Source of the DNA: Bacillus amyloliquefaciens DSM 7 = ATCC 23350
GTDB taxonomy: Bacteria > Bacillota > Bacilli > Bacillales > Bacillaceae
Direction: 5' to 3'
Assembly: GCF_000196735.1 (NCBI RefSeq)
Contig: NC_014551.1
Span: 686,501-750,500 of the forward strand
DNA: 64,000 bases
The translations under genes and the position numbers were made by a program. The notes under the pieces were generated by a model, which was not told the origin of the DNA, did no database searches, and worked only from the letters and a program-made list of their open reading frames with translations. Positions 1 through 10,291 of this stretch are shown one piece after another; position 1 is the first letter of the stretch, and each line of letters opens with the position of its first letter.

Positions 1-1430
1 GAAGCATCGGCCGGTTTTTTGGTCAGCAGGCTGACGGCAATACCGGCAATCAGACTGAGGAAGAACCCCGGAATGATTTCGTATACGCCGGTTGAAGCGG
101 CAAGCCCTGTCGTAATCCAGATCAAAACGGCCGCGGCTCCGGTAATCATCGCCGCAAGCGCTCCCCATTCATTCATTCGTTTCCAGTACAGACTGAGCAA
201 GAGTGCCGGGCCGATAGCCGAACCGAAGCCTGCCCACGCATAGCCGACCAGGTCAAGAATGGTGCTGTTCGGATTCATGGAAAGCAAAATGGCGATAACG
301 GCCACGATCAATACCGACAAGCGTCCGGTCATGACCAATTCTTTATCGCTCGCTTCCCGTCTGAAAAAGGCGCGGTATAAATCTTCCGTAATGGCGCTTG
401 CCGTTACGAGAAGCTGTGACGAGATGGAACTCATAATCGCCGCTAAAATCGCGGACAGCAAGAAGCCCGTAATCAGCGGATGGAATAAGATTTTAGAAAA
501 AATAATGAAAATCGTTTCCGGATCTTTTACGGAGACTCCGAAGTGATGAGAATAAGCAACCCCGATAATCCCGGTAAGCAATGAACCGACAACTGAAATA
601 GCCATCCAGCTCATCCCGATTCTGCGGGCGGGTTTTAAATCCTTCACTTCTTTAATCGCCATAAATCGTACGATGATATGAGGCTGGCCGTAATAACCGA
701 GTCCCCATGCCAAATAAGAAATAATGCTAATGACGCTCGCGCCTTTAAAGACATCCAATAGTTTCGGGTTTACGGCGTTGATCGAATCAATCGTCGTCGA
801 AACGCTCCCGAGCTGGGTAAAAGCAACGATCGGCACAAGCACTAATGCCGCAAACATGATCGCTCCCTGTACGAAGTCAGTCAGGCTGACAGCAAGGAAA
901 CCGCCAAACAGCGTGTAAAGCACAACAACACCGGCCGTTAAAAATAAACCGAATTTGTAGTCGGCGCCGAATGCCGATTCAAATAACCTGCCTCCGGATA
1001 CCATTCCGGACGATGTGTACAGTGTGAAAAAGATCATAATAATCACGGCGGAAACAATTTTCAGCAATGATGATGAATGGCGGAACCGTTTATCGAAGAA
1101 ATCGGGAATCGTAATCGCATCATCCGCAACTTCCGTATACGCGCGAAGCCTCGGAGCAAGCAGCAGATAATTTGAATACGCGCCGATCGTCAAACCGAGC
1201 GCCAGCCATAAGGTTGATAAGCCCGTTGCGAACATTGCGCCGGGAACCCCCATCAGCATCCATGCGCTCATATCCGCAGCACCCGCGGACAGCGCCGTTA
1301 CGAACGGGCCGAGTCCTCTTCCGCCCAGCATGTAATCATTGATATTCGTTGTCTTCCTGAATGCGTACCAGCCGATTAACAGCATGGCAGCAAAATAAAT
1401 CCCAAGAGATATAATTAATTCAATACTCAC
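1..1430 (-). CDS. opuE: Sodium/proline symporter OpuE, 3' end cut by window edge
   Basis: Imports proline with sodium, mainly for osmoprotection, as a member of the SSS transporter family in the cytoplasmic membrane. The reading frame is open from a GTG at 1430 to the left edge, giving about 476 of an expected ~490 residues, so only the C-terminal tail is missing. The start reads MSIELIISLGIYF, a first membrane helix, followed by the family stretch GWYAFRKTTNINDYMLGGR and many further hydrophobic segments. The GTG is preceded by a GAGGG ribosome site. The protein matches B. subtilis OpuE as I recall it closely. The gene stands alone and diverges from gatCAB; a sigma-B-type promoter lies upstream at 1582-1607. 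Confidence 0.93.
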   Translation of the reverse strand, partial: MSIELIISLGIYFAAMLLIGWYAFRKTTNINDYMLGGRGLGPFVTALSAGAADMSAWMLMGVPGAMFATGLSTLWLALGLTIGAYSNYLLLAPRLRAYTEVADDAITIPDFFDKRFRHSSSLLKIVSAVIIMIFFTLYTSSGMVSGGRLFESAFGADYKFGLFLTAGVVVLYTLFGGFLAVSLTDFVQGAIMFAALVLVPIVAFTQLGSVSTTIDSINAVNPKLLDVFKGASVISIISYLAWGLGYYGQPHIIVRFMAIKEVKDLKPARRIGMSWMAISVVGSLLTGIIGVAYSHHFGVSVKDPETIFIIFSKILFHPLITGFLLSAILAAIMSSISSQLLVTASAITEDLYRAFFRREASDKELVMTGRLSVLIVAVIAILLSMNPNSTILDLVGYAWAGFGSAIGPALLLSLYWKRMNEWGALAAMITGAAAVLIWITTGLAASTGVYEIIPGFFLSLIAGIAVSLLTKKPADA

Positions 1431-1851
1431 GTTTTTGGACCCTCTCTTCTTTCAAGTAAATGTTGCATCACCTCTGTAGATTAGTAGTGCCGGAATTTTG
1501 CGCCGGCGGTGAGCCTTTAGTCATCATTACATGCGGCTCGCATGATTTTGTGCAGGCTATGGTTACTAAACCTAACAAAGTATCCCCGATCAATCAACTC
1601 TCGAAACCCGCCCCATTCAAGGAAAAAATCCCCGCCAACATAGAACAGCTTAAAGATGAAAACGCTACCAATAAATTATAAAAGTAAAAATTTTCTGACA
1701 TATAATTCGTTTCTCTTTCTCCCCGATTTAGGATAAAATAGAGAAGGTTTCATCATGCCTCAGAAGGCGGCGTTTTGTTGCTTTAGAGGGCTCGTTTTTG
1801 ATATGATCAGTATTATATGACGAAACGGAGAATTATGCGGAGGTGGATCTT
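1431..1851. other. Intergenic region between divergent opuE and gatC
   Basis: No gene is supported here. The left part is the opuE leader and promoter on the minus strand. The right part should hold the gatCAB promoter: TAAAAT at 1734-1739 is a possible -10, but the hexamer 17 bases upstream (TTCTCT) is a poor -35. An open frame at 1460-1681 lacks a ribosome site and overlaps the opuE promoter, so it is not called. Confidence 0.6.
1582..1607 (-). promoter_or_regulatory. Probable sigma-B promoter of opuE
   Basis: On the minus strand the site reads GTTTCG, 14 bases, GGGGAT, close to the sigma-B consensus GTTTAA-N12-15-GGGTAT. It lies about 150 bases before the opuE start. In B. subtilis opuE is known to have a sigma-B promoter beside a sigma-A promoter. 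I could not place the sigma-A elements convincingly. Confidence 0.6.
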
Positions 1852-2142
1852 ATGTCACGAATTTCTATAGAAGAAGTAAAGCATGTCGCTCATTTGGCGA
1901 GACTCGCCATTACGGATGAAGAAGCTGAAATGTTCACAGAACAGCTTGACAGCATCATCTCGTTTGCCGAGGAGCTTAATGAAGTGGACACGGATAACGT
2001 GGAACCGACAACACACGTGCTGAAAATGAAGAACGTAATGAGAGAAGATGAAGCGGGTAAAGGCCTTCCGGTCGAGGATGTCATGAAAAATGCTCCCGAT
2101 CATAAAGACGGCTATGTCCGTGTGCCATCTATTCTGGATTAA
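1852..2142 (+). CDS. gatC: Asp-tRNA(Asn)/Glu-tRNA(Gln) amidotransferase subunit C
   Basis: Small 96-residue subunit of the GatCAB complex, which amidates Glu-tRNA(Gln) (and Asp-tRNA(Asn)) in bacteria lacking the matching synthetase. GatC wraps around GatA and stabilises the GatA-GatB assembly. The sequence [20 protein letters not shown] is typical of the family, and the ending [10 protein letters not shown] is the conserved tail. The ATG at 1852 is chosen over an in-frame GTG at 1843 because GCGGAGG at 1837-1843 is the ribosome site. It is first in the gatCAB operon, 14 bases before gatA. Confidence 0.97.
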   Translation: MSRISIEEVKHVAHLARLAITDEEAEMFTEQLDSIISFAEELNEVDTDNVEPTTHVLKMKNVMREDEAGKGLPVEDVMKNAPDHKDGYVRVPSILD

Positions 2143-2156
2143 AGGAGGGAGACAGT

Positions 2157-3614
2157 ATGTCATTATTTGATCACAAAATCACAGAACTGAAACAAATGAT
2201 ACATAAAAAAGACATCAAGATTTCCGATCTTGTTGATGAATCTTACAAACGGATCGCATCCGTGGATGATAAGGTGCAGGCGTTTTTGCAGCTTGATGAA
2301 GAAAGAGCCCGCGCTTACGCGAAAGAGCTTGACGAAGCGGTTGACGGACGGTCTGAACACGGTCTTCTCTTCGGAATGCCGATCGGCGTCAAAGACAACA
2401 TCGTGACCAAAGGGCTTCGCACAACATGCTCAAGCAAAATCCTCGAAAACTTCGATCCGATTTACGATGCGACGGTAGTGGAGCGCCTTCAAGCAGCTGA
2501 AGCTGTCACAATCGGTAAGCTGAATATGGACGAGTTCGCGATGGGTTCTTCTACTGAAAACTCCGCGTATAAAGCGACGAAAAACCCTTGGAATCTTGAT
2601 ACGGTTCCCGGCGGATCAAGCGGCGGTTCCGCAGCTGCGGTTGCCGCGGGCGAAGTGCCGTTTTCACTCGGATCTGATACGGGCGGCTCCATCCGCCAGC
2701 CTGCTTCTTTCTGCGGCGTCGTCGGATTAAAGCCTACATACGGCCGCGTGTCCCGTTACGGTTTGGTCGCTTTTGCGTCTTCATTAGACCAGATCGGACC
2801 AATCACAAGAACCGTGGAAGATAACGCATTCCTGCTTCAGGCGATTTCAGGCCCGGACAAAATGGACTCTACGAGCGCCAATGTCGAAGTGCCGGACTTT
2901 CTTTCTTCATTAACGGGCGACATTAAAGGCTTAAAAATCGCCGTACCGAAAGAATATCTCGGAGAAGGTGTCGGCAAAGAAGCGAAAGAATCCGTTTTAG
3001 CCGCTTTAAAAGTGCTTGAAGGACTCGGAGCGACATGGGAAGAAGTATCTCTGCCGCACAGCAAATACGCGCTTGCGACATATTATCTGCTGTCTTCTTC
3101 CGAAGCGTCCGCGAACCTTGCGCGCTTTGACGGCATCCGCTATGGATACCGCACAGACAATGCGGACAACCTGATCGATCTTTATAAACAGACACGCTCT
3201 GAAGGCTTCGGCAACGAAGTGAAGCGCCGCATCATGCTCGGCACCTTCGCGCTCAGCTCAGGCTACTATGACGCGTATTACAAAAAAGCGCAAAAAGTGC
3301 GCACGCTCATTAAGAAAGATTTTGAAGACGTATTTGAGAAATACGATGTCATCGTCGGACCGACAACACCGACACCGGCATTCAAAATCGGCGAAAAAAC
3401 GAGCGACCCGCTCACAATGTACGCCAACGATATTTTAACGATCCCTGTCAACCTCGCGGGTGTGCCGGGAATCAGCGTGCCGTGCGGATTTGCGGACGGC
3501 CTGCCGCTCGGACTGCAAATCATCGGAAAACACTTCGATGAAAGCACTGTATATCGTGTCGCTCATGCTTTTGAGCAGGCAACAGATCATCATAAAGCGA
3601 AACCTGAACTGTAA
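2157..3614 (+). CDS. gatA: Glutamyl-tRNA(Gln) amidotransferase subunit A
   Basis: Amidase subunit of GatCAB, 485 residues. It releases ammonia from glutamine, which is channelled to GatB for tRNA amidation. The amidase-signature elements are present: Lys in [10 protein letters not shown] (near residue 79), the Gly/Ser loop [10 protein letters not shown] (near 150) and the nucleophile Ser in [11 protein letters not shown] (near 175), together the Ser-Ser-Lys triad. A strong AAAGGAGGG site sits before the ATG. Length and sequence match B. subtilis GatA. It lies between gatC and gatB, with 13 bases separating it from gatB. Confidence 0.98.
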   Translation: MSLFDHKITELKQMIHKKDIKISDLVDESYKRIASVDDKVQAFLQLDEERARAYAKELDEAVDGRSEHGLLFGMPIGVKDNIVTKGLRTTCSSKILENFDPIYDATVVERLQAAEAVTIGKLNMDEFAMGSSTENSAYKATKNPWNLDTVPGGSSGGSAAAVAAGEVPFSLGSDTGGSIRQPASFCGVVGLKPTYGRVSRYGLVAFASSLDQIGPITRTVEDNAFLLQAISGPDKMDSTSANVEVPDFLSSLTGDIKGLKIAVPKEYLGEGVGKEAKESVLAALKVLEGLGATWEEVSLPHSKYALATYYLLSSSEASANLARFDGIRYGYRTDNADNLIDLYKQTRSEGFGNEVKRRIMLGTFALSSGYYDAYYKKAQKVRTLIKKDFEDVFEKYDVIVGPTTPTPAFKIGEKTSDPLTMYANDILTIPVNLAGVPGISVPCGFADGLPLGLQIIGKHFDESTVYRVAHAFEQATDHHKAKPEL

Positions 3615-3627
3615 GGGGTGAAATGAA

Positions 3628-5058
3628 GTGAACTTTGAAACGGTAATCGGACTTGAAGTCCATGTGGAATTAAAAACAAAATCTAAAATTTTCTCAAGCT
3701 CACCGACGCCATTCGGCGCGGAAGCGAATACCCAAACGAGCGTCATCGACCTCGGCTATCCCGGCGTGCTGCCCGTTTTAAACAAAGAAGCGGTCGAATT
3801 CGCGATGAAAGCCGCAATGGCTTTGAACTGTGAAATCGCAACGGATACGAAGTTTGACCGGAAAAACTATTTCTACCCGGACAACCCGAAGGCATATCAA
3901 ATTTCTCAATTTGACAAGCCGATCGGCGAAAACGGCTGGATCGAAATCGAAGTCGGCGGAAAAACGAAAAAAATCGGCATTACCCGTCTTCACCTTGAAG
4001 AAGATGCGGGAAAACTGACGCATACGGGCGACGGCTATTCCCTCGTTGACTTCAACCGCCAAGGCACGCCGCTTGTCGAGATTGTATCTGAGCCGGATAT
4101 CCGCACACCGGAGGAAGCTTACGCATACCTCGAAAAGCTGAAATCAATTATCCAATACACAGGCGTTTCCGACTGTAAAATGGAAGAAGGTTCACTGCGC
4201 TGTGACGCCAACATTTCCCTCCGTCCGATCGGCCGGGAGAAATTCGGCACAAAAACAGAGCTGAAAAACCTGAACTCCTTCGCGTTCGTGCAAAAAGGCC
4301 TTGAGCATGAAGAGAAACGCCAAGAGCAGGTGCTTCTGTCAGGCGGAGTCATTCAGCAGGAGACGCGCCGCTACGATGAAGCGACGAAAAAAACCATTTT
4401 AATGCGTGTCAAAGAGGGTTCAGATGACTATCGCTATTTCCCAGAGCCTGACCTTGTCGAGCTCTACATTGATGACGAATGGAAAGAACGCGTAAGAGCA
4501 ACCATTCCTGAGCTTCCGGACGAGCGCCGCAAGCGGTATATCGAAGAGCTCGGCCTGCCGGCTTATGACGCAATGGTGCTGACGCTGACGAAAGAAATGG
4601 CTGATTTCTTCGAAGAAACGGTCAATAAAGGCGCAGAAGCCAAACAGGCGTCAAACTGGCTGATGGGTGAAGTTTCAGCTTACCTGAACGCCGAACAAAA
4701 AGAGCTTGAGGATGTCGCGCTGACTCCGGAAGGTCTTGCCGGCATGATTAAGCTGATTGAAAAAGGGACCATTTCATCTAAAATCGCGAAAAAAGTCTTC
4801 AAAGAATTAATTGAAAAAGGCGGCGACGCTGAAAAAATCGTCAAAGAAAAAGGCCTTGTGCAAATTTCTGACGAAAGCGTGCTTCTGAAGCTGGTCACAG
4901 ATGCGCTTGACAGCAATCCGCAGTCAATTGAAGACTTCAAAAACGGAAGAGACCGCGCGATCGGCTTCCTTGTCGGGCAGATTATGAAAGCCTCAAAAGG
5001 ACAGGCCAACCCGCCGATGGTCAACAAGATCTTACTTGAAGAAATCAAAAAACGATAA
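3628..5058 (+). CDS. gatB: Aspartyl/glutamyl-tRNA amidotransferase subunit B
   Basis: Kinase/amidotransferase subunit of GatCAB, 476 residues. It phosphorylates the misacylated Glu or Asp on the tRNA and replaces the phosphate with ammonia. Family landmarks are the N-terminal [12 protein letters not shown], the central [12 protein letters not shown] (metal and ATP site) and the helical YqeY-like tRNA-binding C-terminus ending [16 protein letters not shown]. Translation starts at GTG 3628 behind AAGGGGTGA. It is the last gene of the operon and is followed directly by a strong terminator shared with convergent yerO. Confidence 0.98.
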   Translation: MNFETVIGLEVHVELKTKSKIFSSSPTPFGAEANTQTSVIDLGYPGVLPVLNKEAVEFAMKAAMALNCEIATDTKFDRKNYFYPDNPKAYQISQFDKPIGENGWIEIEVGGKTKKIGITRLHLEEDAGKLTHTGDGYSLVDFNRQGTPLVEIVSEPDIRTPEEAYAYLEKLKSIIQYTGVSDCKMEEGSLRCDANISLRPIGREKFGTKTELKNLNSFAFVQKGLEHEEKRQEQVLLSGGVIQQETRRYDEATKKTILMRVKEGSDDYRYFPEPDLVELYIDDEWKERVRATIPELPDERRKRYIEELGLPAYDAMVLTLTKEMADFFEETVNKGAEAKQASNWLMGEVSAYLNAEQKELEDVALTPEGLAGMIKLIEKGTISSKIAKKVFKELIEKGGDAEKIVKEKGLVQISDESVLLKLVTDALDSNPQSIEDFKNGRDRAIGFLVGQIMKASKGQANPPMVNKILLEEIKKR

Positions 5059-5060
5059 AA

Positions 5061-5095
5061 AAAAGCAGCCGCCTGTAAGGGCGCTGCTTTTTTTT
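5061..5095. terminator. Bidirectional terminator between gatB and yerO
   Basis: AAGCAGC...GCTGCTT hairpin flanked by an A run on the left and a T run on the right, so it can stop transcription from both convergent genes. The yerO stop codon lies at its right edge. Confidence 0.9.
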
Positions 5096-5948
5096 ATATG
5101 GTAAGGCTGAAATGAGTTTCAATGGAAGCCCGCAGTGTTTCAATCTGTTCATTTCCGCTGCCGGCCAAATTGGACAGCATTCCTTTAATAATCGGTTTTC
5201 GCGGCTCTTCCTTCTGGCATTCCTCTTCAATGACTTCAAGCGATACGAGAACGTCCTCAGGCAGCCCCTGCTGCGCTTTTGCCATTTGAATATCCGCGAG
5301 CAGTTTTTCTCTGTCCGCCGCGGGCTGAGTAAAGATATCCTCAGATAAAAGCGGGTCGGGATTGTCTTTTATCAGTCCCGTAATCAGATCATCAATCCTG
5401 GCAATCAGAAAGGCCGCCACATTTTCCGTCTGAAATGCCGTATGTTCATTAAAAATCAAGAAATGGATATAAGAGCTTACAATTCCTTGCGCCATAACGG
5501 ATGCATCCGCCAGAAACGGTGTGACGGCATCTCCGTAAACGGAGAGCAGAGCATCCCGGTACAGCATGTTAAATTGAATATTGACCTCATGAAAATACTG
5601 TTTTACCTTTTGATTTTCGGGAATGACCTTTTCGCTCAGCAAGAGAATGATAAAATCCTTGTGCTCCATAAATTCCCGGAATTGATAAGCAATTTGTTTT
5701 TGGAATACGTCCTTAGGCGGTTTATGCTGATGTTCTGTTTTGATTTTCTTTATTTCTTCCATAGACATGCCGATGTAATACTCACATGCTGACAGCAAAA
5801 GGTCTTCTTTTGATTTGAAATGAAGGTAGAAAGCACCTTTTGAGATCCCGCACTCACCGGCGATTTCCTGAATTGTAGTTGAAGAAAACCCCTTTTTGGC
5901 AAATAAATGGATGCCTGTTTTAATGATTTTCTCTTTTTTTTCGTTCAT
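5094..5948 (-). CDS. yerO: TetR-family transcriptional regulator YerO
   Basis: 284 residues, longer than a typical TetR protein (~200). The N-terminal helix-turn-helix is clear: GIHLFAKKGFSSTTIQEIA followed by ECGISKGAFYLHFKSKEDLL, the classic TetR signature, at residues ~10-50. The rest is helical ligand-binding and dimer domain with no recognised motif. The ATG at 5948 follows AAGGGGAA. It is divergent from the drug exporter gene swrC with about 125 bases between them, which suggests a local repressor; a TGAC/GTCA repeat sits over the swrC start region. The inducer cannot be read from the sequence. Confidence 0.9.
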   Translation of the reverse strand: MNEKKEKIIKTGIHLFAKKGFSSTTIQEIAGECGISKGAFYLHFKSKEDLLLSACEYYIGMSMEEIKKIKTEHQHKPPKDVFQKQIAYQFREFMEHKDFIILLLSEKVIPENQKVKQYFHEVNIQFNMLYRDALLSVYGDAVTPFLADASVMAQGIVSSYIHFLIFNEHTAFQTENVAAFLIARIDDLITGLIKDNPDPLLSEDIFTQPAADREKLLADIQMAKAQQGLPEDVLVSLEVIEEECQKEEPRKPIIKGMLSNLAGSGNEQIETLRASIETHFSLTI

Positions 5949-6002
5949 GACGTGCTTCCCCTTAATCCTTGAAAAATTTAGAAAAATTTACTGCCTTATT
6001 GG

Positions 6003-6032
6003 TTGACGATGTTGAGTTATACCGTTTAGTAT
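6003..6032 (+). promoter_or_regulatory. Probable sigma-A promoter of swrC
   Basis: TTGACG at 6003-6008, an 18-base spacer, and TAGTAT at 6027-6032 as the -10. It lies ~45 bases before the swrC start and just upstream of the TGACCAGTCAGTCA repeat. Confidence 0.55.
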
Positions 6033-6041
6033 TATATAGAA

Positions 6042-6055
6042 TGACCAGTCAGTCA
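6042..6055. promoter_or_regulatory. Candidate TetR-type (YerO) operator
   Basis: TGACCAGTCAGTCA contains the inverted half-sites TGAC/GTCA common in TetR-family operators. It covers the expected transcription start of swrC, where a bound repressor would block RNA polymerase. Assignment to YerO is inferred from the divergent arrangement only. Confidence 0.45.
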
Positions 6056-6074
6056 ATAAAAAATAACGGAGGAC

Positions 6075-9000
6075 ATGATGAACCACATTATTAACTTTGT
6101 ACTGAAGAACAAATTCGCAGTTTGGCTGATGACGATTATCGTTACTGTAGCAGGGCTGTATGCCGGTCTGAATATGAAGCAGGAATCCATACCGGACGTC
6201 AACATGCCTTACCTCTCAGTAAATACGACTTATCCCGGAGCTGCTCCGAGTCAAGTTGCGGATGACGTGACGAAACCGATCGAGCAGGCGGTGCAGAATT
6301 TAGAAGGAGTGAACGTCGTATCGTCCACATCCTCTGAAAACGTCTCATCGGTTATGATTGAATATGATTACAACAAGGATATGGACAAGGCGAAAACCGA
6401 AGTCGCTGAAGCGCTGGATAATGTCAGCCTTCCCGACGACGCGAAAAAGCCCGACATTTCCCGTTACAGCATCAACTCTTTCCCGATTTTGACGCTCAGT
6501 GTGACAAGTGATAAAAGCTCGCTTGAAGATCTGACCAAAAACGTGGAAAACACTCTCGTTCCTAAGCTTGAAGGCATCCAGGGCGTTGCGTCCGTGCAAG
6601 TTTCCGGACAGCAGGAAGAGCAGGTGGAATTCTCTTTCAAAGATAAAAAAATGAAAGAGTACGGACTTGATGAAGATACCGTCAAGAAAGTAATCCAAGG
6701 CTCTGACGTCAATACGCCGCTTGGATTATACACATTCGGCAACAAGGAAAAATCAGTTGTCGTTAACGGAAATATTACGTCAATTAAAGATCTGAAAGAT
6801 ATGAGAATTCCGGTCACATCTTCTTCCGCAGCTCAAGGTCAAGCAGGCGGCGCGGGTGCGGCATCTGCGGCGGACGCTCAGGCTGCGCAGCAGGCACAGC
6901 AAAGCGCATCAGCAGGGGTTCCGACGGTTAAGCTTTCTGACATTGCCGACATTAAAGATGTGAAAAAAGCAGAATCCATTTCCCGCACGAACGGAAAGGA
7001 CAGCATCGGAATTAATATCGTAAAAGCCAATGACGCCAACACGGTAGAAGTGGCCGATGCGATTAAAGATGAACTGAATCAATACAAAAAAGACCATAAA
7101 GGGTTCAAGTACAGCTCGACTCTTGATATGGCCAAGCCGATTACAGAGTCAGTGGATACGATGTTAAGCAAAGCGATTTTCGGCGCGATCTTTGCGGTCG
7201 TGATCATTCTCTTATTCTTAAGAGATATTAAATCAACGATGATTTCTATCGTTTCCATCCCGCTGTCACTGCTGATTGCGCTTCTCGTGCTGAATCAGCT
7301 TGATGTCACTTTAAACATTATGACGCTCGGTGCGATGACGGTCGCCATCGGACGGGTAGTCGATGACTCCATTGTCGTTATCGAAAACATTTACCGCCGC
7401 ATGAGGCTGAAAGATGAGCCTTTACGCGGAAAACAGTTGGTGCGTGAAGCGACGAAAGAAATGTTTAAACCGATCATGTCATCAACGATCGTAACCATTG
7501 CCGTATTCCTGCCGCTTGCCATGGTCGGCGGACAGATCGGCGAACTGTTTATGCCGTTTGCATTAACAATTGTTTTCGCGCTTGCCGCATCATTGTTGAT
7601 TTCCATCACACTGGTGCCAATGCTTGCGCACAGTTTATTCAAAAAATCGCTCACAGGCGCGCCTGTTAAAGCGAAAGAGCATAAGCCGGGCAGATTGGCC
7701 GATTTCTATAAAAAAGTGCTGAATTGGTCATTAAGCCATAAATGGATTACATCCATCATCGCGGTTCTGATGCTTGTCGGCAGTTTGTTCCTCGTACCGC
7801 TGATCGGCGCGAGCTATCTGCCGGCACAAGCGGACAAAACGATGCAGCTCACATATACACCTGAACCGGGTGAAACGAAAAGCGAAGCTGAAAAAGCTGC
7901 GCAAAAAGCGGAAGACATGCTGCTTAAACGCAAACATGTCGATACCGTCCAGTATTCATTAGGCTCGCAAAGCCCGCTCGGCGGAAGCTCGAACGGCGCA
8001 TTGTTCTACGTGAAATACGAAGAAGACACACCTGATTTTGACAAAGAAAAAGACAATGTCTTAAAAGAAATCAAAAAAACATCCAGCCGCGGCGAATGGA
8101 AAACGCAAAATTTCAGTTCGTCAGGCAACAACAATGAATTAACGTACTATGTGTACGGAGATTCAGAGTCTGATATTAAAGGCACGGTCAAAGAAATCGA
8201 AAGCATCATGAAAAAGCAAAAGGATCTGAAGGACGTAAACTCAGGCCTTTCCAGCACATATGATGAGTACACGTTCGTCGCTGACCAGGAGAAGCTCAGC
8301 AAGCTCGGCTTAACGGCTTCGCAAATCTCCCAGGCCCTGATGTCTCAAACGTCACAGTCTCCTTTGACAACGGTGAAAAAAGACGGCAAAGAGCTTGACG
8401 TGAATATCAAGACTGAAAAAGACCAGTATAAGAGTGTGAAAGAATTAGAGGATAAAACCATCACATCGCCTGCAGGCCAAGAAGTAAAAATCGGCGATGT
8501 GGCGAAAGTGAAAAACGGCACGACATCTGACACCATTTCCAGACGCGACGGCAAAGTGTACGCTGACGTAACGGCAACCGTCACTTCTGACAACATCACG
8601 AAGGTGTCATCAGCCGTTCAAAAGAAAGTTGACAAACTGGATAAGCCGGACAATGTATCGATCGATACCGGCGGTGTATCAGCGGATATTGCTGATTCCT
8701 TTACGAAACTCGGCTTAGCGATGCTTGCCGCAGTCGCCATCGTATACCTCGTTCTTGTGATCACGTTCGGCGGAGCATTAGCGCCGTTTGCGATTCTGTT
8801 CTCGCTTCCGTTTACGGTCATCGGCGCATTAGTCGGACTGTATGTATCCGGAGAGACAGTCAGCCTGAATGCCATGATCGGTATGCTGATGCTGATCGGA
8901 ATCGTCGTCACAAACGCGATTGTCTTAATTGACCGCGTCATCCATAAAGAAGCGGAAGGCTTATCGACGAGAGAAGCGCTCCTTGAAGCCGGCTCTACGA

Positions 9001-9221
9001 GATTGCGTCCGATTCTGATGACGGCGATCGCGACAATCGGCGCCCTGCTTCCATTGGCATTGGGCTTCGAAGGCGGAAGTCAGGTCATATCTAAAGGACT
9101 CGGTGTCACCGTTATCGGCGGTTTAATCAGTTCAACTCTGCTTACCCTTCTGATTGTACCGATCGTATATGAAGTATTGGTGAAATTCCGTAAGAAAAAA
9201 CCTGGAACGGAAGAAGAGTAA
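6075..9221 (+). CDS. swrC: RND-family exporter SwrC (surfactin self-resistance)
   Basis: 1048-residue resistance-nodulation-division pump in the cytoplasmic membrane; B. subtilis SwrC (YerP) exports surfactin and supports swarming. The layout is that of RND proteins: TM1 at residues ~13-31, a large extracytoplasmic domain (~35-355), a helix bundle (~360-535), a second large domain (~575-860) and a second bundle (~870-1035). The proton-relay acidic pair is in GRVVDDSIVVIENIYRRM. An Ala/Gln-rich insert (AQGQAGGAGAASAADAQAAQ) lies near residue 255. Two tandem ATGs (6075, 6078) follow GGAGG; family alignment favours the second. It is regulated with divergent yerO. Confidence 0.95.
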   Translation: MMNHIINFVLKNKFAVWLMTIIVTVAGLYAGLNMKQESIPDVNMPYLSVNTTYPGAAPSQVADDVTKPIEQAVQNLEGVNVVSSTSSENVSSVMIEYDYNKDMDKAKTEVAEALDNVSLPDDAKKPDISRYSINSFPILTLSVTSDKSSLEDLTKNVENTLVPKLEGIQGVASVQVSGQQEEQVEFSFKDKKMKEYGLDEDTVKKVIQGSDVNTPLGLYTFGNKEKSVVVNGNITSIKDLKDMRIPVTSSSAAQGQAGGAGAASAADAQAAQQAQQSASAGVPTVKLSDIADIKDVKKAESISRTNGKDSIGINIVKANDANTVEVADAIKDELNQYKKDHKGFKYSSTLDMAKPITESVDTMLSKAIFGAIFAVVIILLFLRDIKSTMISIVSIPLSLLIALLVLNQLDVTLNIMTLGAMTVAIGRVVDDSIVVIENIYRRMRLKDEPLRGKQLVREATKEMFKPIMSSTIVTIAVFLPLAMVGGQIGELFMPFALTIVFALAASLLISITLVPMLAHSLFKKSLTGAPVKAKEHKPGRLADFYKKVLNWSLSHKWITSIIAVLMLVGSLFLVPLIGASYLPAQADKTMQLTYTPEPGETKSEAEKAAQKAEDMLLKRKHVDTVQYSLGSQSPLGGSSNGALFYVKYEEDTPDFDKEKDNVLKEIKKTSSRGEWKTQNFSSSGNNNELTYYVYGDSESDIKGTVKEIESIMKKQKDLKDVNSGLSSTYDEYTFVADQEKLSKLGLTASQISQALMSQTSQSPLTTVKKDGKELDVNIKTEKDQYKSVKELEDKTITSPAGQEVKIGDVAKVKNGTTSDTISRRDGKVYADVTATVTSDNITKVSSAVQKKVDKLDKPDNVSIDTGGVSADIADSFTKLGLAMLAAVAIVYLVLVITFGGALAPFAILFSLPFTVIGALVGLYVSGETVSLNAMIGMLMLIGIVVTNAIVLIDRVIHKEAEGLSTREALLEAGSTRLRPILMTAIATIGALLPLALGFEGGSQVISKGLGVTVIGGLISSTLLTLLIVPIVYEVLVKFRKKKPGTEEE

Positions 9222-9227
9222 GACAGC

Positions 9228-9266
9228 GGGCCTTGGCTCCTTAAATGGAGCCAGGGCCTTTTTTCT
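9228..9266 (+). terminator. Terminator of swrC
   Basis: GGCCTTGGCTCC and GGAGCCAGGGCC form a long stem over a 6-base loop, followed by six T. Confidence 0.9.
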
Positions 9267-9289
9267 TCTGCCAATTCCTGTACATATTG

Positions 9290-9317
9290 TTGCGATTTTC
9301 TCAAGTCATAGTATAAT
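9290..9317 (+). promoter_or_regulatory. Sigma-A promoter of dgkB
   Basis: TTGCGA, 16 bases, then a perfect TATAAT at 9312-9317, about 56 bases before the dgkB start. Confidence 0.7.
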
Positions 9318-9373
9318 TAAAGGTTGTTAGTGTTAATAATGGATCGGATACTCTTAAGTAGGATGATGAGATA

Positions 9374-10285
9374 ATGAAACGTGCACGCATAATATACAAT
9401 CCGACTTCAGGACGTGAGCTTTTTAAGAAAAATCTTGCCCAGGTCCTGCAAAAATTTGAACAAGCCGGTTATGAAACCTCCACCCATGCCACCACATGTG
9501 CGGGAGATGCCACTCATGCCGCAAAAGAAGCCGCTTTGCGGGAGTTTGACCTAATTGTCGCAGCCGGCGGAGACGGAACGATTAATGAAGTCGTCAACGG
9601 CCTTGCGCCGTTAGACAAACGACCGACGCTGGGCGTCATTCCGGTCGGCACGACAAATGACTTCGCCAGAGCGCTGGGCATTCCGAGAGAAAATATACTG
9701 AATGCCGCTGATACCGTCATTAACGGCGTGGCCCGCCCGATCGACATCGGCCAGGTGAACGGACAGTACTTTATCAATATCGCCGGCGGAGGCCGTCTGA
9801 CGGAGCTGACGTATGATGTGCCAAGCAAACTGAAAACGATGCTCGGCCAGCTTGCTTATTATTTAAAAGGAATGGAAATGCTGCCTTCACTTCGTCCGAC
9901 AGAAGTCGAGATTGAATATGACGGCAAGCTGTTTCAAGGCGAAATCATGCTGTTTTTAGTGACGCTGACCAACTCGGTCGGCGGATTCGAGAAGCTGGCC
10001 CCTGATTCCAGCCTGAATGACGGCATGTTTGATTTAATTATTTTGAAAAAAGCCAATCTCGCGGAGTTTATCAGAGTCGCGAGCATGGCGCTCAGAGGCG
10101 ATCATATTAACGATCAGCACATTATTTACACAAAAGCGAACCGTGTGAAAGTCAATGTATCAGAAAAGATGCAGCTGAACCTGGACGGCGAATACGGCGG
10201 CATGCTGCCAGGCGAATTCGTGAATCTGTACAGACATATTCACGTCGTCATGCCGAAGGAGAAAGCTGAACAGCTGGATGATTAA
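9374..10285 (+). CDS. dgkB: Diacylglycerol kinase DgkB
   Basis: Soluble diacylglycerol kinase, 303 residues. In Firmicutes it phosphorylates the diacylglycerol left after lipoteichoic acid synthesis back to phosphatidic acid, returning it to phospholipid synthesis. The DAGK catalytic signature GGDGTINEVVNGL is at residues ~65-77, and GTTNDFARALGIP near 95 is the second conserved loop. The C-terminal half is the beta-rich domain of the family. It matches B. subtilis DgkB (YerQ) almost throughout. The functional link to ltaSA in this window (glycerol-phosphate transfer releases diacylglycerol) is real, but the genes are 26 kb apart. Confidence 0.97.
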   Translation: MKRARIIYNPTSGRELFKKNLAQVLQKFEQAGYETSTHATTCAGDATHAAKEAALREFDLIVAAGGDGTINEVVNGLAPLDKRPTLGVIPVGTTNDFARALGIPRENILNAADTVINGVARPIDIGQVNGQYFINIAGGGRLTELTYDVPSKLKTMLGQLAYYLKGMEMLPSLRPTEVEIEYDGKLFQGEIMLFLVTLTNSVGGFEKLAPDSSLNDGMFDLIILKKANLAEFIRVASMALRGDHINDQHIIYTKANRVKVNVSEKMQLNLDGEYGGMLPGEFVNLYRHIHVVMPKEKAEQLDD

Positions 10286-10291
10286 TACGCG

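Noticed and set aside
1460..1681. 73-codon open frame between opuE and gatC
   Set aside because: It overlaps the opuE leader and promoter on the other strand and lacks a translation start signal.
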